From: Chromatiales bacterium
GTDB lineage: Bacteria > Pseudomonadota > Gammaproteobacteria > SZUA-152
Assembly: GCA_026999335.1 (NCBI GenBank)
Contig: JALTPW010000137.1
Span: 1-13,996, forward strand
Direction: 5' to 3'
Length of the DNA stretch: 13,996 bases
Shown here: piece by piece, positions 5,622 through 11,508 of the stretch
Layout of the letters: every line of letters starts with the position of its first letter
How positions within the stretch are numbered: the first letter of the stretch is position 1
Position numbers and translations under genes: made by a program
The notes under the pieces: generated by a model
The model's database searches: none
What the model was told of the DNA's origin: nothing
Seen by the model: the letters and a program-made list of their open reading frames with translations, nothing else

Positions 5622-6269
5622 ATGATCCGCCAGCAAGCCGGGACAAGCCTTGTGCTGTTACTACTGAGCGCCTGCGCGCCGTTGCCATTTAGCAGCGGCC
5701 CGCCGCTGGCCGAAACCAAAAGTTGTGGCGATGTCATTGAATTCCACACCGTGGCCTCCCGCCTGTCCGCCAATGACGGACGGGAAATGCGCCAGGCCCT
5801 GCAGCCAAACGGCAGCACGGACGATGCCTGCAACCGCCTGCGTCTGGCGCTGTTGCTCTGCAAACCCGACACCCCCTTTCGCGACGATACAGAGGCCGCC
5901 AGACTACTGACAGGTTTTCTTGCCGACCCCGCTACGGCACAACATCCACAACGGGGGCTGGCACAATATCTGGCGGATAGCCTGGCCGAACGCCGTCGGT
6001 TATTCGAGGATGGCCAGACCGAGCGTCAGCGGTTGCTGACAAAGCAAGCGTCGCTGGAGGAGTCCCTCACCCGGGAGAAGAGCCGGGTACAGGCACTGAC
6101 AAAAGAACTTACGCAGATGGAAGCCAGCGCAGCATCCCTGCAGAAACAGGTAAAGGCCCAGCAATTACAGCTGGATCAGCTGAAATCCATCGAACAGGAC
6201 ATTAACGCAAAGGAACTCGCAGTCGAAAACCCGGCATCCGGCAGAAAGGGAAAAAAGGCCCATGAGTAA
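5622..6269 (+). CDS. qseG: QseG-like coiled-coil lipoprotein
   Basis: The 215 residues start with a lipoprotein signal: a hydrophobic core LVLLLL and the lipobox L15-S-A-C18, so Cys18 would be lipidated. The middle has several Cys (in SCGDVIE, DACNRL and LLCKPD). The C-terminal half, from about 105 to 195, is a predicted coiled coil rich in Glu, Gln, Lys and Leu, starting near LFEDGQTERQRLL. In E. coli, QseG is an outer-membrane lipoprotein that touches the periplasmic part of the kinase and raises its activity; the same role is inferred here. AGGAGG (5605-5610) overlaps the glrK stop, and the gene overlaps glrR by eight bases, so the three are translated from one mRNA. Sequence is weakly conserved; the call leans on position and architecture. 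Confidence 0.82.
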   Translation: MIRQQAGTSLVLLLLSACAPLPFSSGPPLAETKSCGDVIEFHTVASRLSANDGREMRQALQPNGSTDDACNRLRLALLLCKPDTPFRDDTEAARLLTGFLADPATAQHPQRGLAQYLADSLAERRRLFEDGQTERQRLLTKQASLEESLTREKSRVQALTKELTQMEASAASLQKQVKAQQLQLDQLKSIEQDINAKELAVENPASGRKGKKAHE

Positions 6270-7617
6270 GAACAAAATACTCCTCGTTGACGATGACGCA
6301 AGCCTGTTGCGGCTGTTATCCATGCGCCTCAAGGCCGCAAATTTTACGGTGGTAACGGCGACCAGCGGCCGTCAGGCCCTGGCCCGCCTGCCCACCTTCC
6401 AGCCCCAGGTCATCATCACCGACCTGCGCATGGAAGGCATGGACGGCCTCGCCCTGTTCAACGAAGTGCATACCCATTACCCTTCGCTCCCGGTGATCAT
6501 CCTCACTGCCCACGGCACCATCCCCGATGCCGTGAACGCCACCCGCAGGGGGGTGTTCAGCTATCTGACCAAGCCCTTTGACAGCCAGCAATTACTGGAA
6601 AACATCACCGCCGCTTTACACCACGCAGGACCACAGACCGATACCGACACTGGCGGCGAAGATCAAGCATGGCGGCGCGATATCGTCACCACCAGTCCGC
6701 GCATGGACGAATTGTTAAAGCAGGCCTGGCGGGTCGCGCAGACGGACGTCAGTATCCTCATTCAAAGCGAAAGTGGCACCGGCAAAGAACGCCTCGCACA
6801 GGCCATTCACGCCGCCAGCCCACGCCAAAAAGGGCCTTTTGTCGCCATCAACTGCGCCGCCATTCCCGAGGCCCTGCTGGAGTCAGAGTTGTTCGGCCAT
6901 CGCAAGGGCGCCTTCACCGGCGCCGACCGCAACCACACCGGTCTGTTTGAAGCCGCCAACAGCGGCACCCTGTTTCTCGACGAAATCGGCGATATGCCGC
7001 TGGAGTTTCAAAGCAAACTGCTGCGCGTGCTGCAAGAGAGCGAGGTGCGGCCGCTGGGTATGACCCAGGCGCTGCCGGTAGACGTACGCATTATCTCCGC
7101 CACCCATTGCGACCTTGAAGTCGCCATCAGTAAGCGTGGATTCCGCGAGGATCTCTACTACCGCCTCAACGTCGTCATGCTGGAACTGCCCTCCCTGGCC
7201 CAGCGCTGCGAAGATATTCCCTTGCTCGCCAACCACTTCCTCAGCCAACTGCAACAACGCAGCAAAAACTGTCAGGCTCGCTCCTTCTCCCGCGAAGCCA
7301 TGGAACTGCTGATGGCCGCCCCCTGGCCCGGCAATATCCGCCAACTGCTCAACGTCGTGGAACAGGTCTCAGCCCTGACCACCACCCCGGCGATCTCCGC
7401 CAGCCTGGTGCAACGCGCCCTGCGCGGCAAAGGCCGGGAAATAATACCGCTGGGTGAGGCCGTCAGCCAGTTCGAACGTGACTACCTCGTGCAGATCCTG
7501 AAAATGACCCGCGGCAACGTCTGCCAGGCCGCCCGCTTGGCACAACGCAACCGCACCGATTTTTATAAACTGCTGCACCGCCATCAGCTGGAGCCGGCCC
7601 TGTTTCGGCATACTTGA
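6262..7617 (+). CDS. glrR: Sigma-54-dependent response regulator GlrR (QseF)
   Basis: The 451 residues have the NtrC-class layout. Receiver domain (1-118): acidic pocket DDD (10-12), phospho-acceptor Asp54 in ITDLRM, Thr82, Lys104. AAA+ domain (about 140-370): Walker A SESGTGKE (169-176), the sigma-54-contacting loop GAFTGA (216-221), Walker B LFLDEIGD (237-244), the FREDLYYRLNV region (294-304) and WPGNIRQLLNVVE (355-367). C-terminal Fis-like helix-turn-helix (about 403-445): NVCQAARLAQRNRTDFYKLL. Walker A has Ser where most activators have Gly. E. coli GlrR has a similar length (444) and activates glmY with sigma-54. ATG 6262 overlaps the end of qseG. It is the last gene of the operon. Likely target sites in this window are 3281-3298 and 3346-3367. 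Confidence 0.94.
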   Translation: MSKNKILLVDDDASLLRLLSMRLKAANFTVVTATSGRQALARLPTFQPQVIITDLRMEGMDGLALFNEVHTHYPSLPVIILTAHGTIPDAVNATRRGVFSYLTKPFDSQQLLENITAALHHAGPQTDTDTGGEDQAWRRDIVTTSPRMDELLKQAWRVAQTDVSILIQSESGTGKERLAQAIHAASPRQKGPFVAINCAAIPEALLESELFGHRKGAFTGADRNHTGLFEAANSGTLFLDEIGDMPLEFQSKLLRVLQESEVRPLGMTQALPVDVRIISATHCDLEVAISKRGFREDLYYRLNVVMLELPSLAQRCEDIPLLANHFLSQLQQRSKNCQARSFSREAMELLMAAPWPGNIRQLLNVVEQVSALTTTPAISASLVQRALRGKGREIIPLGEAVSQFERDYLVQILKMTRGNVCQAARLAQRNRTDFYKLLHRHQLEPALFRHT

Positions 7618-7620
7618 CAC

Positions 7621-7657
7621 AAAAAACCAAAAAATAGCCAAGAGTAGCGCTATTTGG
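7621..7657 (-). terminator. Possible minus-strand terminator facing the glrR end
   Basis: On the minus strand AAATAGC (7655-7649) pairs with GCTATTT (7638-7632), flanked by CCA/TGG pairing and followed by T-rich sequence (TTTTTTGGTTTTTTG). It would end minus-strand transcripts coming from the DHFR-like gene before they enter glrR. On the plus strand the same hairpin lies 14 bases past the glrR stop but lacks a T-run. Confidence 0.4.
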
Positions 7658-7691
7658 CCAGACTGAACTACCACCGACTAAAATAGGCGAG

Positions 7692-7798
7692 TTAGCGCAT
7701 TCGGTGCTAATGACTAAAGTCATCAACCTCACTCTGTCATAAACGCGCATGAGTCAAAACATTAAAATCAACGTCACCGTCTAAAGGCGGTGACTTTA
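7692..7798. other. Cluster of small inverted repeats at the edge of the AT-rich block
   Basis: Several palindromes lie close together: TTAGCGC / GTGCTAA (7692-7698, 7704-7710, one G-T pair), TGACT-AA-AGTCA (7711-7722), and GTCACCG / CGGTGAC (about 7773-7794). The octamer TAAAGTCA (7715-7722) recurs inverted as TGACTTTA (7791-7798), so the cluster can also fold as one larger structure. No coding region covers it. It sits where base composition shifts from GC-rich to AT-rich. Confidence 0.4.
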
Positions 7799-7905
7799 GC
7801 CAAATCAATAGAAAATATAAGTCGTTTATTTATACGGAATCTGCCCTGGGAAACCCTCTTGAATGCATATTTTTTTGTATCCTCCCAGCTTTCCGAACCG
7901 ATCTG

Positions 7906-8445
7906 TTACTTACTGCTTGCAATATCATATTCACTTAAAATAACACCGTTACCATATCGTTTGCTTGAAAGAAGAGTAAAATTAGCGGTTTTTACACTAT
8001 TTCCAAACAACCTCCTTCCTGAACCAAAAACAACCGGATTGACTTTTAGCGTTAATTTATCAAGCAAGTCATTGTCAAACAGATACCCAGCCAACTCGCC
8101 GCCACCGCAAAGCCAAATTTCTTTGCCGTCCATACCTTTCAATTCACGAACTGTTTCCAGCACATCACCTTTAATCAAATTTACAGCCTCTGACGAGTCG
8201 AAATCGAGTGAATTTGAAAATATATAATGCTGTAAATTTGGATAGGCAGGCTGTCCCACCTTCAATCCAAACTGAAAGCCAAATTTATATGTATTGCTTC
8301 CCATGAGCACAGAGTCATATTTTTCCAATGACTGAACAAATTCGTCCGCGTGCTCACCCTCCATTAAAAATCCATCAATGCTTCCATCATCCCGGCAGAT
8401 ATAGCCGTCCAATGTCACCGCAATATGATAATTGATTTTTCTCAC
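7906..8445 (-). CDS. DHFR/RibD C-terminal family reductase
   Basis: The 179 residues have the fold of the RibD C-terminal/dihydrofolate-reductase-like family (YyaP/YwjB type), thought to be NAD(P)H-dependent reductases of pteridine- or flavin-precursor-like substrates; the substrate here is unknown. Motifs: an N-terminal strand and loop IAVTLDGYI (8-16), VLMGSNTY (46-53), the nucleotide-binding glycines IWLCGGGELAGYL (110-122) and PVVFGSGRRLF (137-147). The start is GTG 8445 with a very good ribosome site (AAGGAG, seven bases away). The gene is more AT-rich than the core genes around it, suggesting transfer. It follows the XRE regulator on the same strand, 246 bases away with a hairpin repeat between, so shared transcription is uncertain. 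It is not a true folA. Confidence 0.82.
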   Translation of the reverse strand: MRKINYHIAVTLDGYICRDDGSIDGFLMEGEHADEFVQSLEKYDSVLMGSNTYKFGFQFGLKVGQPAYPNLQHYIFSNSLDFDSSEAVNLIKGDVLETVRELKGMDGKEIWLCGGGELAGYLFDNDLLDKLTLKVNPVVFGSGRRLFGNSVKTANFTLLSSKRYGNGVILSEYDIASSK

Positions 8446-8480
8446 CGCGATACTCCTTATACATTTTATCCCATAGCCCG

Positions 8481-8517
8481 TAGGTTGGAATGAATGCTTT
8501 TTATGAATCCCAACCTA
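8481..8517. repeat. TAGGTTGG...CCAACCTA inverted repeat
   Basis: Eight-base perfect arms (8481-8488 and 8510-8517), preceded by CCCG, enclose about 21 bases that themselves contain GAAT repeats. The CCCGTAGGTTGG...CCAACCTA pattern resembles a widespread gammaproteobacterial intergenic repeat whose usual interior is GC-rich; this copy is degenerate. It lies in the leader region of the DHFR-like gene, 36 bases before its GTG. Confidence 0.5.
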
Positions 8518-8691
8518 GCAGAAAGAAAACTCAACAGAAACACTACTCTTTAGCACGCTTGATTCCAGGGCGAAACAACCAAGCAACCAGTCAAGTTTTT
8601 TCTTAGCTGAAAGCGAATACTCCGGAATATCAACACTATGAACCATGAAGCCTAAAATATAAACCATTCAAAAAATCGACGGATAGTACAC

Positions 8692-9459
8692 CTATACCTT
8701 TACCTTGTAAAATTCTCTTGTCTCATCATCTGACGGAAACATCAACTCTACTTTATATTCACCAACCGTCACATCCTGAACAGCACCCAGCTGGGCAATG
8801 ACGGAAAAAAATGATAATACACAATCGGTGAGTTGGAATCTCGTTGATAAAACGGCTTTATTTTCATCGATGTCAGTAATTTCATCATCCCCGGACAGGT
8901 GTGAAGTTAATTTTTCCTCCAGCTCTTCCAATCGATCAGAGCCACCCAACATACTGATTTCATTCCGCAGGCGCACTAGAAAAACTGATGCGGATTCCTG
9001 CCAATTGATAATTTTTGATGTCTCAGGATCATCAGAAACTATCGCTTCAACCAAGTTTTTGTGCTCAGAATAACCCACCTCAAACAAGAGTTTCTTGGCC
9101 GAATCGTTTACCGTCACCAGATCCCAGTCCTGATTCAGAACAATCGCCGGATATGGCATATGATTAAGAATCATTTGGTCTATCGCCTTCAAAACCGGCT
9201 CTAAGTCTTTATGCCCAGCGGGAAACTCGGCATAGGCAGGGGCATAGCCCGCCAAGTACAGACCCCTGTTTATCTCACGTTTTGGTAAATATAAAAATGT
9301 TCCAATTTTGAGAATCATTTTTCTACTTGGAATAGATCGTCCGGTTTCCAGAAAGCTAATATGCTTACTCGAAATATCCAGATCTAAAGCCAACTGCAAC
9401 TGGCTATATCTTCTCTGTTTGCGCCACTTGCGTAAAATACTTCCAATAGAATGACTCAT
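8692..9459 (-). CDS. XRE-family regulator with MmyB-like ligand-binding domain
   Basis: The protein has 255 residues. Residues about 5-62 form an XRE helix-turn-helix: GSILRKWRKQRRYSQLQLA, then ISSKHISFLETGRSIPSR as turn and recognition helix. Next comes the MmyB linker GLYLAGYAPAYAE (66-78) and a PAS-like MmyB domain (about 85-250) with MPYPAIVLNQDWDLVTVND (101-119). In this family the C-terminal domain is thought to bind a small molecule, possibly a fatty acid, and the gene is often divergent from a small enzyme or membrane gene. Here it is divergent from a four-helix membrane protein, with a palindromic operator candidate in the 107-base gap. There is no ribosome site before ATG 9459, and a -10-like GATAAT ends six bases upstream, which suggests a leaderless message. 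It is AT-rich compared with the core genes. Confidence 0.9.
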   Translation of the reverse strand: MSHSIGSILRKWRKQRRYSQLQLALDLDISSKHISFLETGRSIPSRKMILKIGTFLYLPKREINRGLYLAGYAPAYAEFPAGHKDLEPVLKAIDQMILNHMPYPAIVLNQDWDLVTVNDSAKKLLFEVGYSEHKNLVEAIVSDDPETSKIINWQESASVFLVRLRNEISMLGGSDRLEELEEKLTSHLSGDDEITDIDENKAVLSTRFQLTDCVLSFFSVIAQLGAVQDVTVGEYKVELMFPSDDETREFYKVKV

Positions 9460-9465
9460 TGCTTG

Positions 9466-9471
9466 ATTATC
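9466..9471 (-). promoter_or_regulatory. Possible -10 for a leaderless XRE-regulator transcript
   Basis: GATAAT on the minus strand (9471-9466) ends six bases before the ATG. Transcription would begin at or next to the A of the start codon. No -35 of quality is seen. It agrees with the missing ribosome site but rests on one hexamer. Confidence 0.3.
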
Positions 9472-9493
9472 CCAAAAATCTTCCTCAAAACAC

Positions 9494-9508
9494 TTACCTC
9501 ACAGGTAA
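9494..9508. promoter_or_regulatory. Operator candidate between the XRE regulator and the membrane gene
   Basis: TTACCT-CAC-AGGTAA is a perfect six-base inverted repeat with a three-base centre, 35 bases from the regulator ATG and 59 from the membrane-protein ATG. It is the only clear palindrome in the gap and could let the regulator control both directions. Binding is inferred. Confidence 0.45.
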
Positions 9509-9513
9509 TTGTT

Positions 9514-9542
9514 TTGCATTAAACCACACCTTAATCTCTAAT
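9514..9542 (+). promoter_or_regulatory. Possible promoter of the four-helix membrane gene
   Basis: TTGCAT (9514-9519, three of six matches) and TCTAAT (9537-9542, five of six) are 17 bases apart, with a start expected near 9549 and the AAGGTG ribosome site at 9555-9560. The -35 begins six bases after the palindrome 9494-9508, so a protein bound there would touch polymerase. Confidence 0.4.
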
Positions 9543-9566
9543 TTTCCGCTTTTTAAGGTGATTCCC

Positions 9567-9998
9567 ATGTCATTAAATACGCGAGCAAAATTCATGATGA
9601 TCGTCGCTATAATTTTTGCGGCTTTTTCAGTTTTCTGGGCCACGGCCCCTTTTACAACCATTAATTTACCCGCCCGGTTCATTCTTGATCTCTCTGACTG
9701 GCCGCTTGACAACCTGTCGGCCCAGCTTGATAAAAATATAATGTGGTTATCCGCTATTGGGGCAGGACTATTAGGTGCGATTGCTATATTTCTGGGTGGC
9801 ATCGTCGCCCCCGCTATCAAAGAAGGGAATAAACCAATTATTCACACAACAATCTTAGCAATGGTTTTTTGGTATGTTATCGACAGTGCCGGATCTATCG
9901 CATCAGGCGTTGCTTCCAATGTGTTTTTCAATTCGATTTACCTTGCATTGGTACTGATTCCATTAATTGGCGCTGGTAAGAACAAAAAAATAGGGTAG
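9567..9998 (+). CDS. Small four-helix integral membrane protein, function unknown
   Basis: The protein has 143 residues, mostly hydrophobic, with four predicted membrane helices at about 8-26, 58-82, 91-113 and 118-136. Helix 2 is rich in small residues (SAIGAGLLGAIAIFLGGIVAP) and helix 3 carries a Tyr-Val-Ile-Asp-Ser stretch, a possible polar site inside the membrane. The C-terminus is short and basic (GKNKKIG). The frame is open upstream to a TTG at 9459, but the ATG at 9567 has AAGGTG six bases before it and gives a cleaner start, and the upstream part overlaps the intergenic operator. I do not recognise a named family. It is divergent from the XRE/MmyB regulator, which suggests shared control. 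Composition is AT-rich like its neighbours. Confidence 0.78.
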   Translation: MSLNTRAKFMMIVAIIFAAFSVFWATAPFTTINLPARFILDLSDWPLDNLSAQLDKNIMWLSAIGAGLLGAIAIFLGGIVAPAIKEGNKPIIHTTILAMVFWYVIDSAGSIASGVASNVFFNSIYLALVLIPLIGAGKNKKIG

Positions 9999-10020
9999 GG
10001 CACATAAGGTGAAGCGCACT

Positions 10021-10054
10021 CCCCTGTTCGCACTTGCACTAGTGCGAACAGGGG
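10021..10054. repeat. Perfect 14-base-pair hairpin after the membrane gene
   Basis: CCCCTGTTCGCACT (10021-10034) and AGTGCGAACAGGGG (10041-10054) are exact reverse complements around a six-base loop TGCACT. It lies 22 bases past the stop at 9998. There is no T-run on either strand, so it is not a classic terminator. It may be a 3'-end stabiliser or a mobile repeat unit, and it marks the end of the AT-rich block. Confidence 0.7.
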
Positions 10055-10463
10055 GCGTAAGCCCAGCCCTCATTCATTGAGCCTCCTGGCAATACCGGCA
10101 GATGAGTTATCATTCATATTCAATAAGTTGATAGTTTTTTAGTAAAAGTGTGACGAGGAGAATGCTAACATTGTATTGATGGTTTCAGTTGGCCTGTCAG
10201 TGTGCATAGCATCACTGTCTCCACGAGAACACTTCGCCTATATCCGCATTCAATATGAGACATCACGCCAAATATTGACTAGAATATAAACTGTCAAACC
10301 TTAAGTCCGTCGGAAATCGCCACACTACACGGCGCAGAGTCTACACGCGACTGCACTGGCATTCCGGCTGCCACCCTTTACTCAAGACTGTCCACCAAGT
10401 TGCCGCTATAACAAAAGCAGGCCACCTGTTTACAGCGGCATACGACGAGAGAGGGAATGACCG
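10055..10463. other. Non-coding region upstream of the retropepsin gene
   Basis: About 400 bases without a convincing gene. Visible items are a bulged inverted repeat CAGTG-TGC-ATA-GCA-T-CACTG (10198-10217), an inverted repeat TTGAC-N13-GTCAA (10275-10297) and a weak sigma-54-like motif (10357-10371). Composition changes from AT-rich to mixed along it. Nothing else is recognisable. Confidence 0.5.
10357..10371 (+). promoter_or_regulatory. Weak sigma-54-like promoter motif before the retropepsin gene
   Basis: TGGCATTCCGGCTGC has GG (10358-10359) and GC (10370-10371) at the required ten-base spacing, but the -12 part (CTGCC) is poor. It is also a small palindrome (TGGCA/TGCCA). It is 92 bases before the GTG. 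The upstream palindromes do not match the GlrR consensus. Chance occurrence is likely enough to keep this low. Confidence 0.25.
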
Positions 10464-11096
10464 GTGATACCCGTTAAGGAACGTGCACGAAATAACTTCC
10501 CGATCTTGCATCTCGGCTTTGATCTCCTGAGTCGCCTTACCTCCTACATCCATGCAATCGGCCGCTTCAGCTTGTCTTTGCTCGTTCTTCAGTGTGGGCT
10601 GTTGCTGTTTACAGCGGGCAGCGCTTCTGCGGCCATGCCTGTCGACCATGTTGTACCTATGACGGAAAAGAGTGCCAAGACATTCTATGTGCAAGGTGAG
10701 ATTGCGGGGGTCGGAGCGGTCGACTTTCTCGTCGATACGGGCTCCAGCTATAACACCATCAACGAACATAGTCTGGCAATGCTGCAGGAACAGGGTCGGG
10801 CCAGCTTCGTCCGGGATCTCATCGGTATCCTCGCCAACGGCCAGCGCAAGCGGGTTGCCGTGTACCGCCTCGATATCATCCGTCTGGGTGATAACTGCGA
10901 GCTGCATGATGTGGAAGCCGCCGTATTTCCCGGGCGCACACGACACATTCTGGGGCTCAGTGGGCTACGCAAGGCCGGTAACTTCACCTTCTCTTTCGAG
11001 CCACCGCAGTTAACGCTGTCCAGCTGCCTACCGGTGGCGAAACTACCGTCAAACGAGCGACTGGCAGCGGTACAGGACGCAGAGGTGCAGGAATAG
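10464..11096 (+). CDS. Secreted retropepsin-like aspartyl protease
   Basis: The protein has 210 residues. A hydrophobic signal or anchor segment (about 35-51) ends in AGSASAA, so the domain is periplasmic. It is followed by a single retropepsin-like domain (about 65-190). The catalytic motif is FLVDTGSSYNTI with Asp91, and the second conserved strand, HILGLSGL, plays the role of the hydrophobic-hydrophobic-Gly motif. Only one DTG is present, so an active enzyme would have to form a dimer, as is known for this class. The N-terminal part before the hydrophobic segment is long (about 34 residues, basic); GTG 10464 has GAGAGGGA upstream, and no later ATG lies before the domain. Substrate is unknown. 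It appears to be a single-gene unit. Confidence 0.8.
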   Translation: MIPVKERARNNFPILHLGFDLLSRLTSYIHAIGRFSLSLLVLQCGLLLFTAGSASAAMPVDHVVPMTEKSAKTFYVQGEIAGVGAVDFLVDTGSSYNTINEHSLAMLQEQGRASFVRDLIGILANGQRKRVAVYRLDIIRLGDNCELHDVEAAVFPGRTRHILGLSGLRKAGNFTFSFEPPQLTLSSCLPVAKLPSNERLAAVQDAEVQE

Positions 11097-11508
11097 GGGG
11101 AGCGGTGATTACCATTCTCATTGCTGACCCGCCTGTCTCTTCTGTCAGGGCTGGCCTCGCGTAGCACTTTAGGTATTCCGCAATCCAGGGGTTTCAACGA
11201 CGTCCTGGCTACCCAAACAAGCAAGCCTGTGCCGAGTTTGAACGCCGTATCCAGCATGACGATGTTTACGCCCACGGGAATGCCATACCGGCCCTGTACT
11301 ACCTGCCTTCAGCACTCTGAAGACGCTCTCCTTTCAATTCGACCGATTAGTTCAGGATTATCCCTGAACTAACCCCAGGTAATTTCGTGCCGAATATATT
11401 CTCTGCTTGACTTGTCAAGCCGTCGCTCGACTCCGACACCCGCAGCGAATCGAAATCAACTGCGCCATGCGTTACGCTACCGGTAATAGCACAACCTTCG
11501 AGTCTCCC
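11097..11508. other. Non-coding region with a possible degenerate gene end
   Basis: About 410 bases before asmA. Bases 11165-11320 are open for 51 codons in frame, ending QHDDVYAHGNAIPALYYLPSAL and TGA, with a protein-like composition but no start codon or ribosome site; this could be a gene remnant or chance. A perfect hairpin lies at 11347-11372. The asmA frame stays open upstream to 11407 without a better start. No clear promoter for asmA was found. Confidence 0.35.
11347..11372. repeat. Perfect 10-base-pair hairpin upstream of asmA
   Basis: TTAGTTCAGG (11347-11356) and CCTGAACTAA (11363-11372) are exact reverse complements with a six-base loop ATTATC. No T-run follows on the plus strand. 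It could be an operator, a transcript-end structure for the preceding region, or a repeat unit. Confidence 0.55.

Noticed and set aside
7692..7798. Integron attC site
   Set aside because: Inverted repeats are present, but the paired GTTRRRY/RYYYAAC core sites are not, and no integrase or cassette array is seen.
7790..8227. Plus-strand open frame opposite the DHFR-like gene
   Set aside because: Mostly antisense to a gene with clear motifs; the rest is AT-rich with no ribosome site.
9459..9566. N-terminal extension of the four-helix protein to a TTG
   Set aside because: It covers the intergenic operator region, has no ribosome site, and the ATG at 9567 is well supported.
10748..11275. Minus-strand open frame partly upstream of asmA
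   Set aside because: Most of it is antisense to the retropepsin gene, and its start has no ribosome site; no family features.
11407..11508. N-terminal extension of AsmA to a TTG
   Set aside because: AsmA proteins begin directly with the membrane helix, which follows ATG 11509; the extension has no recognisable content.
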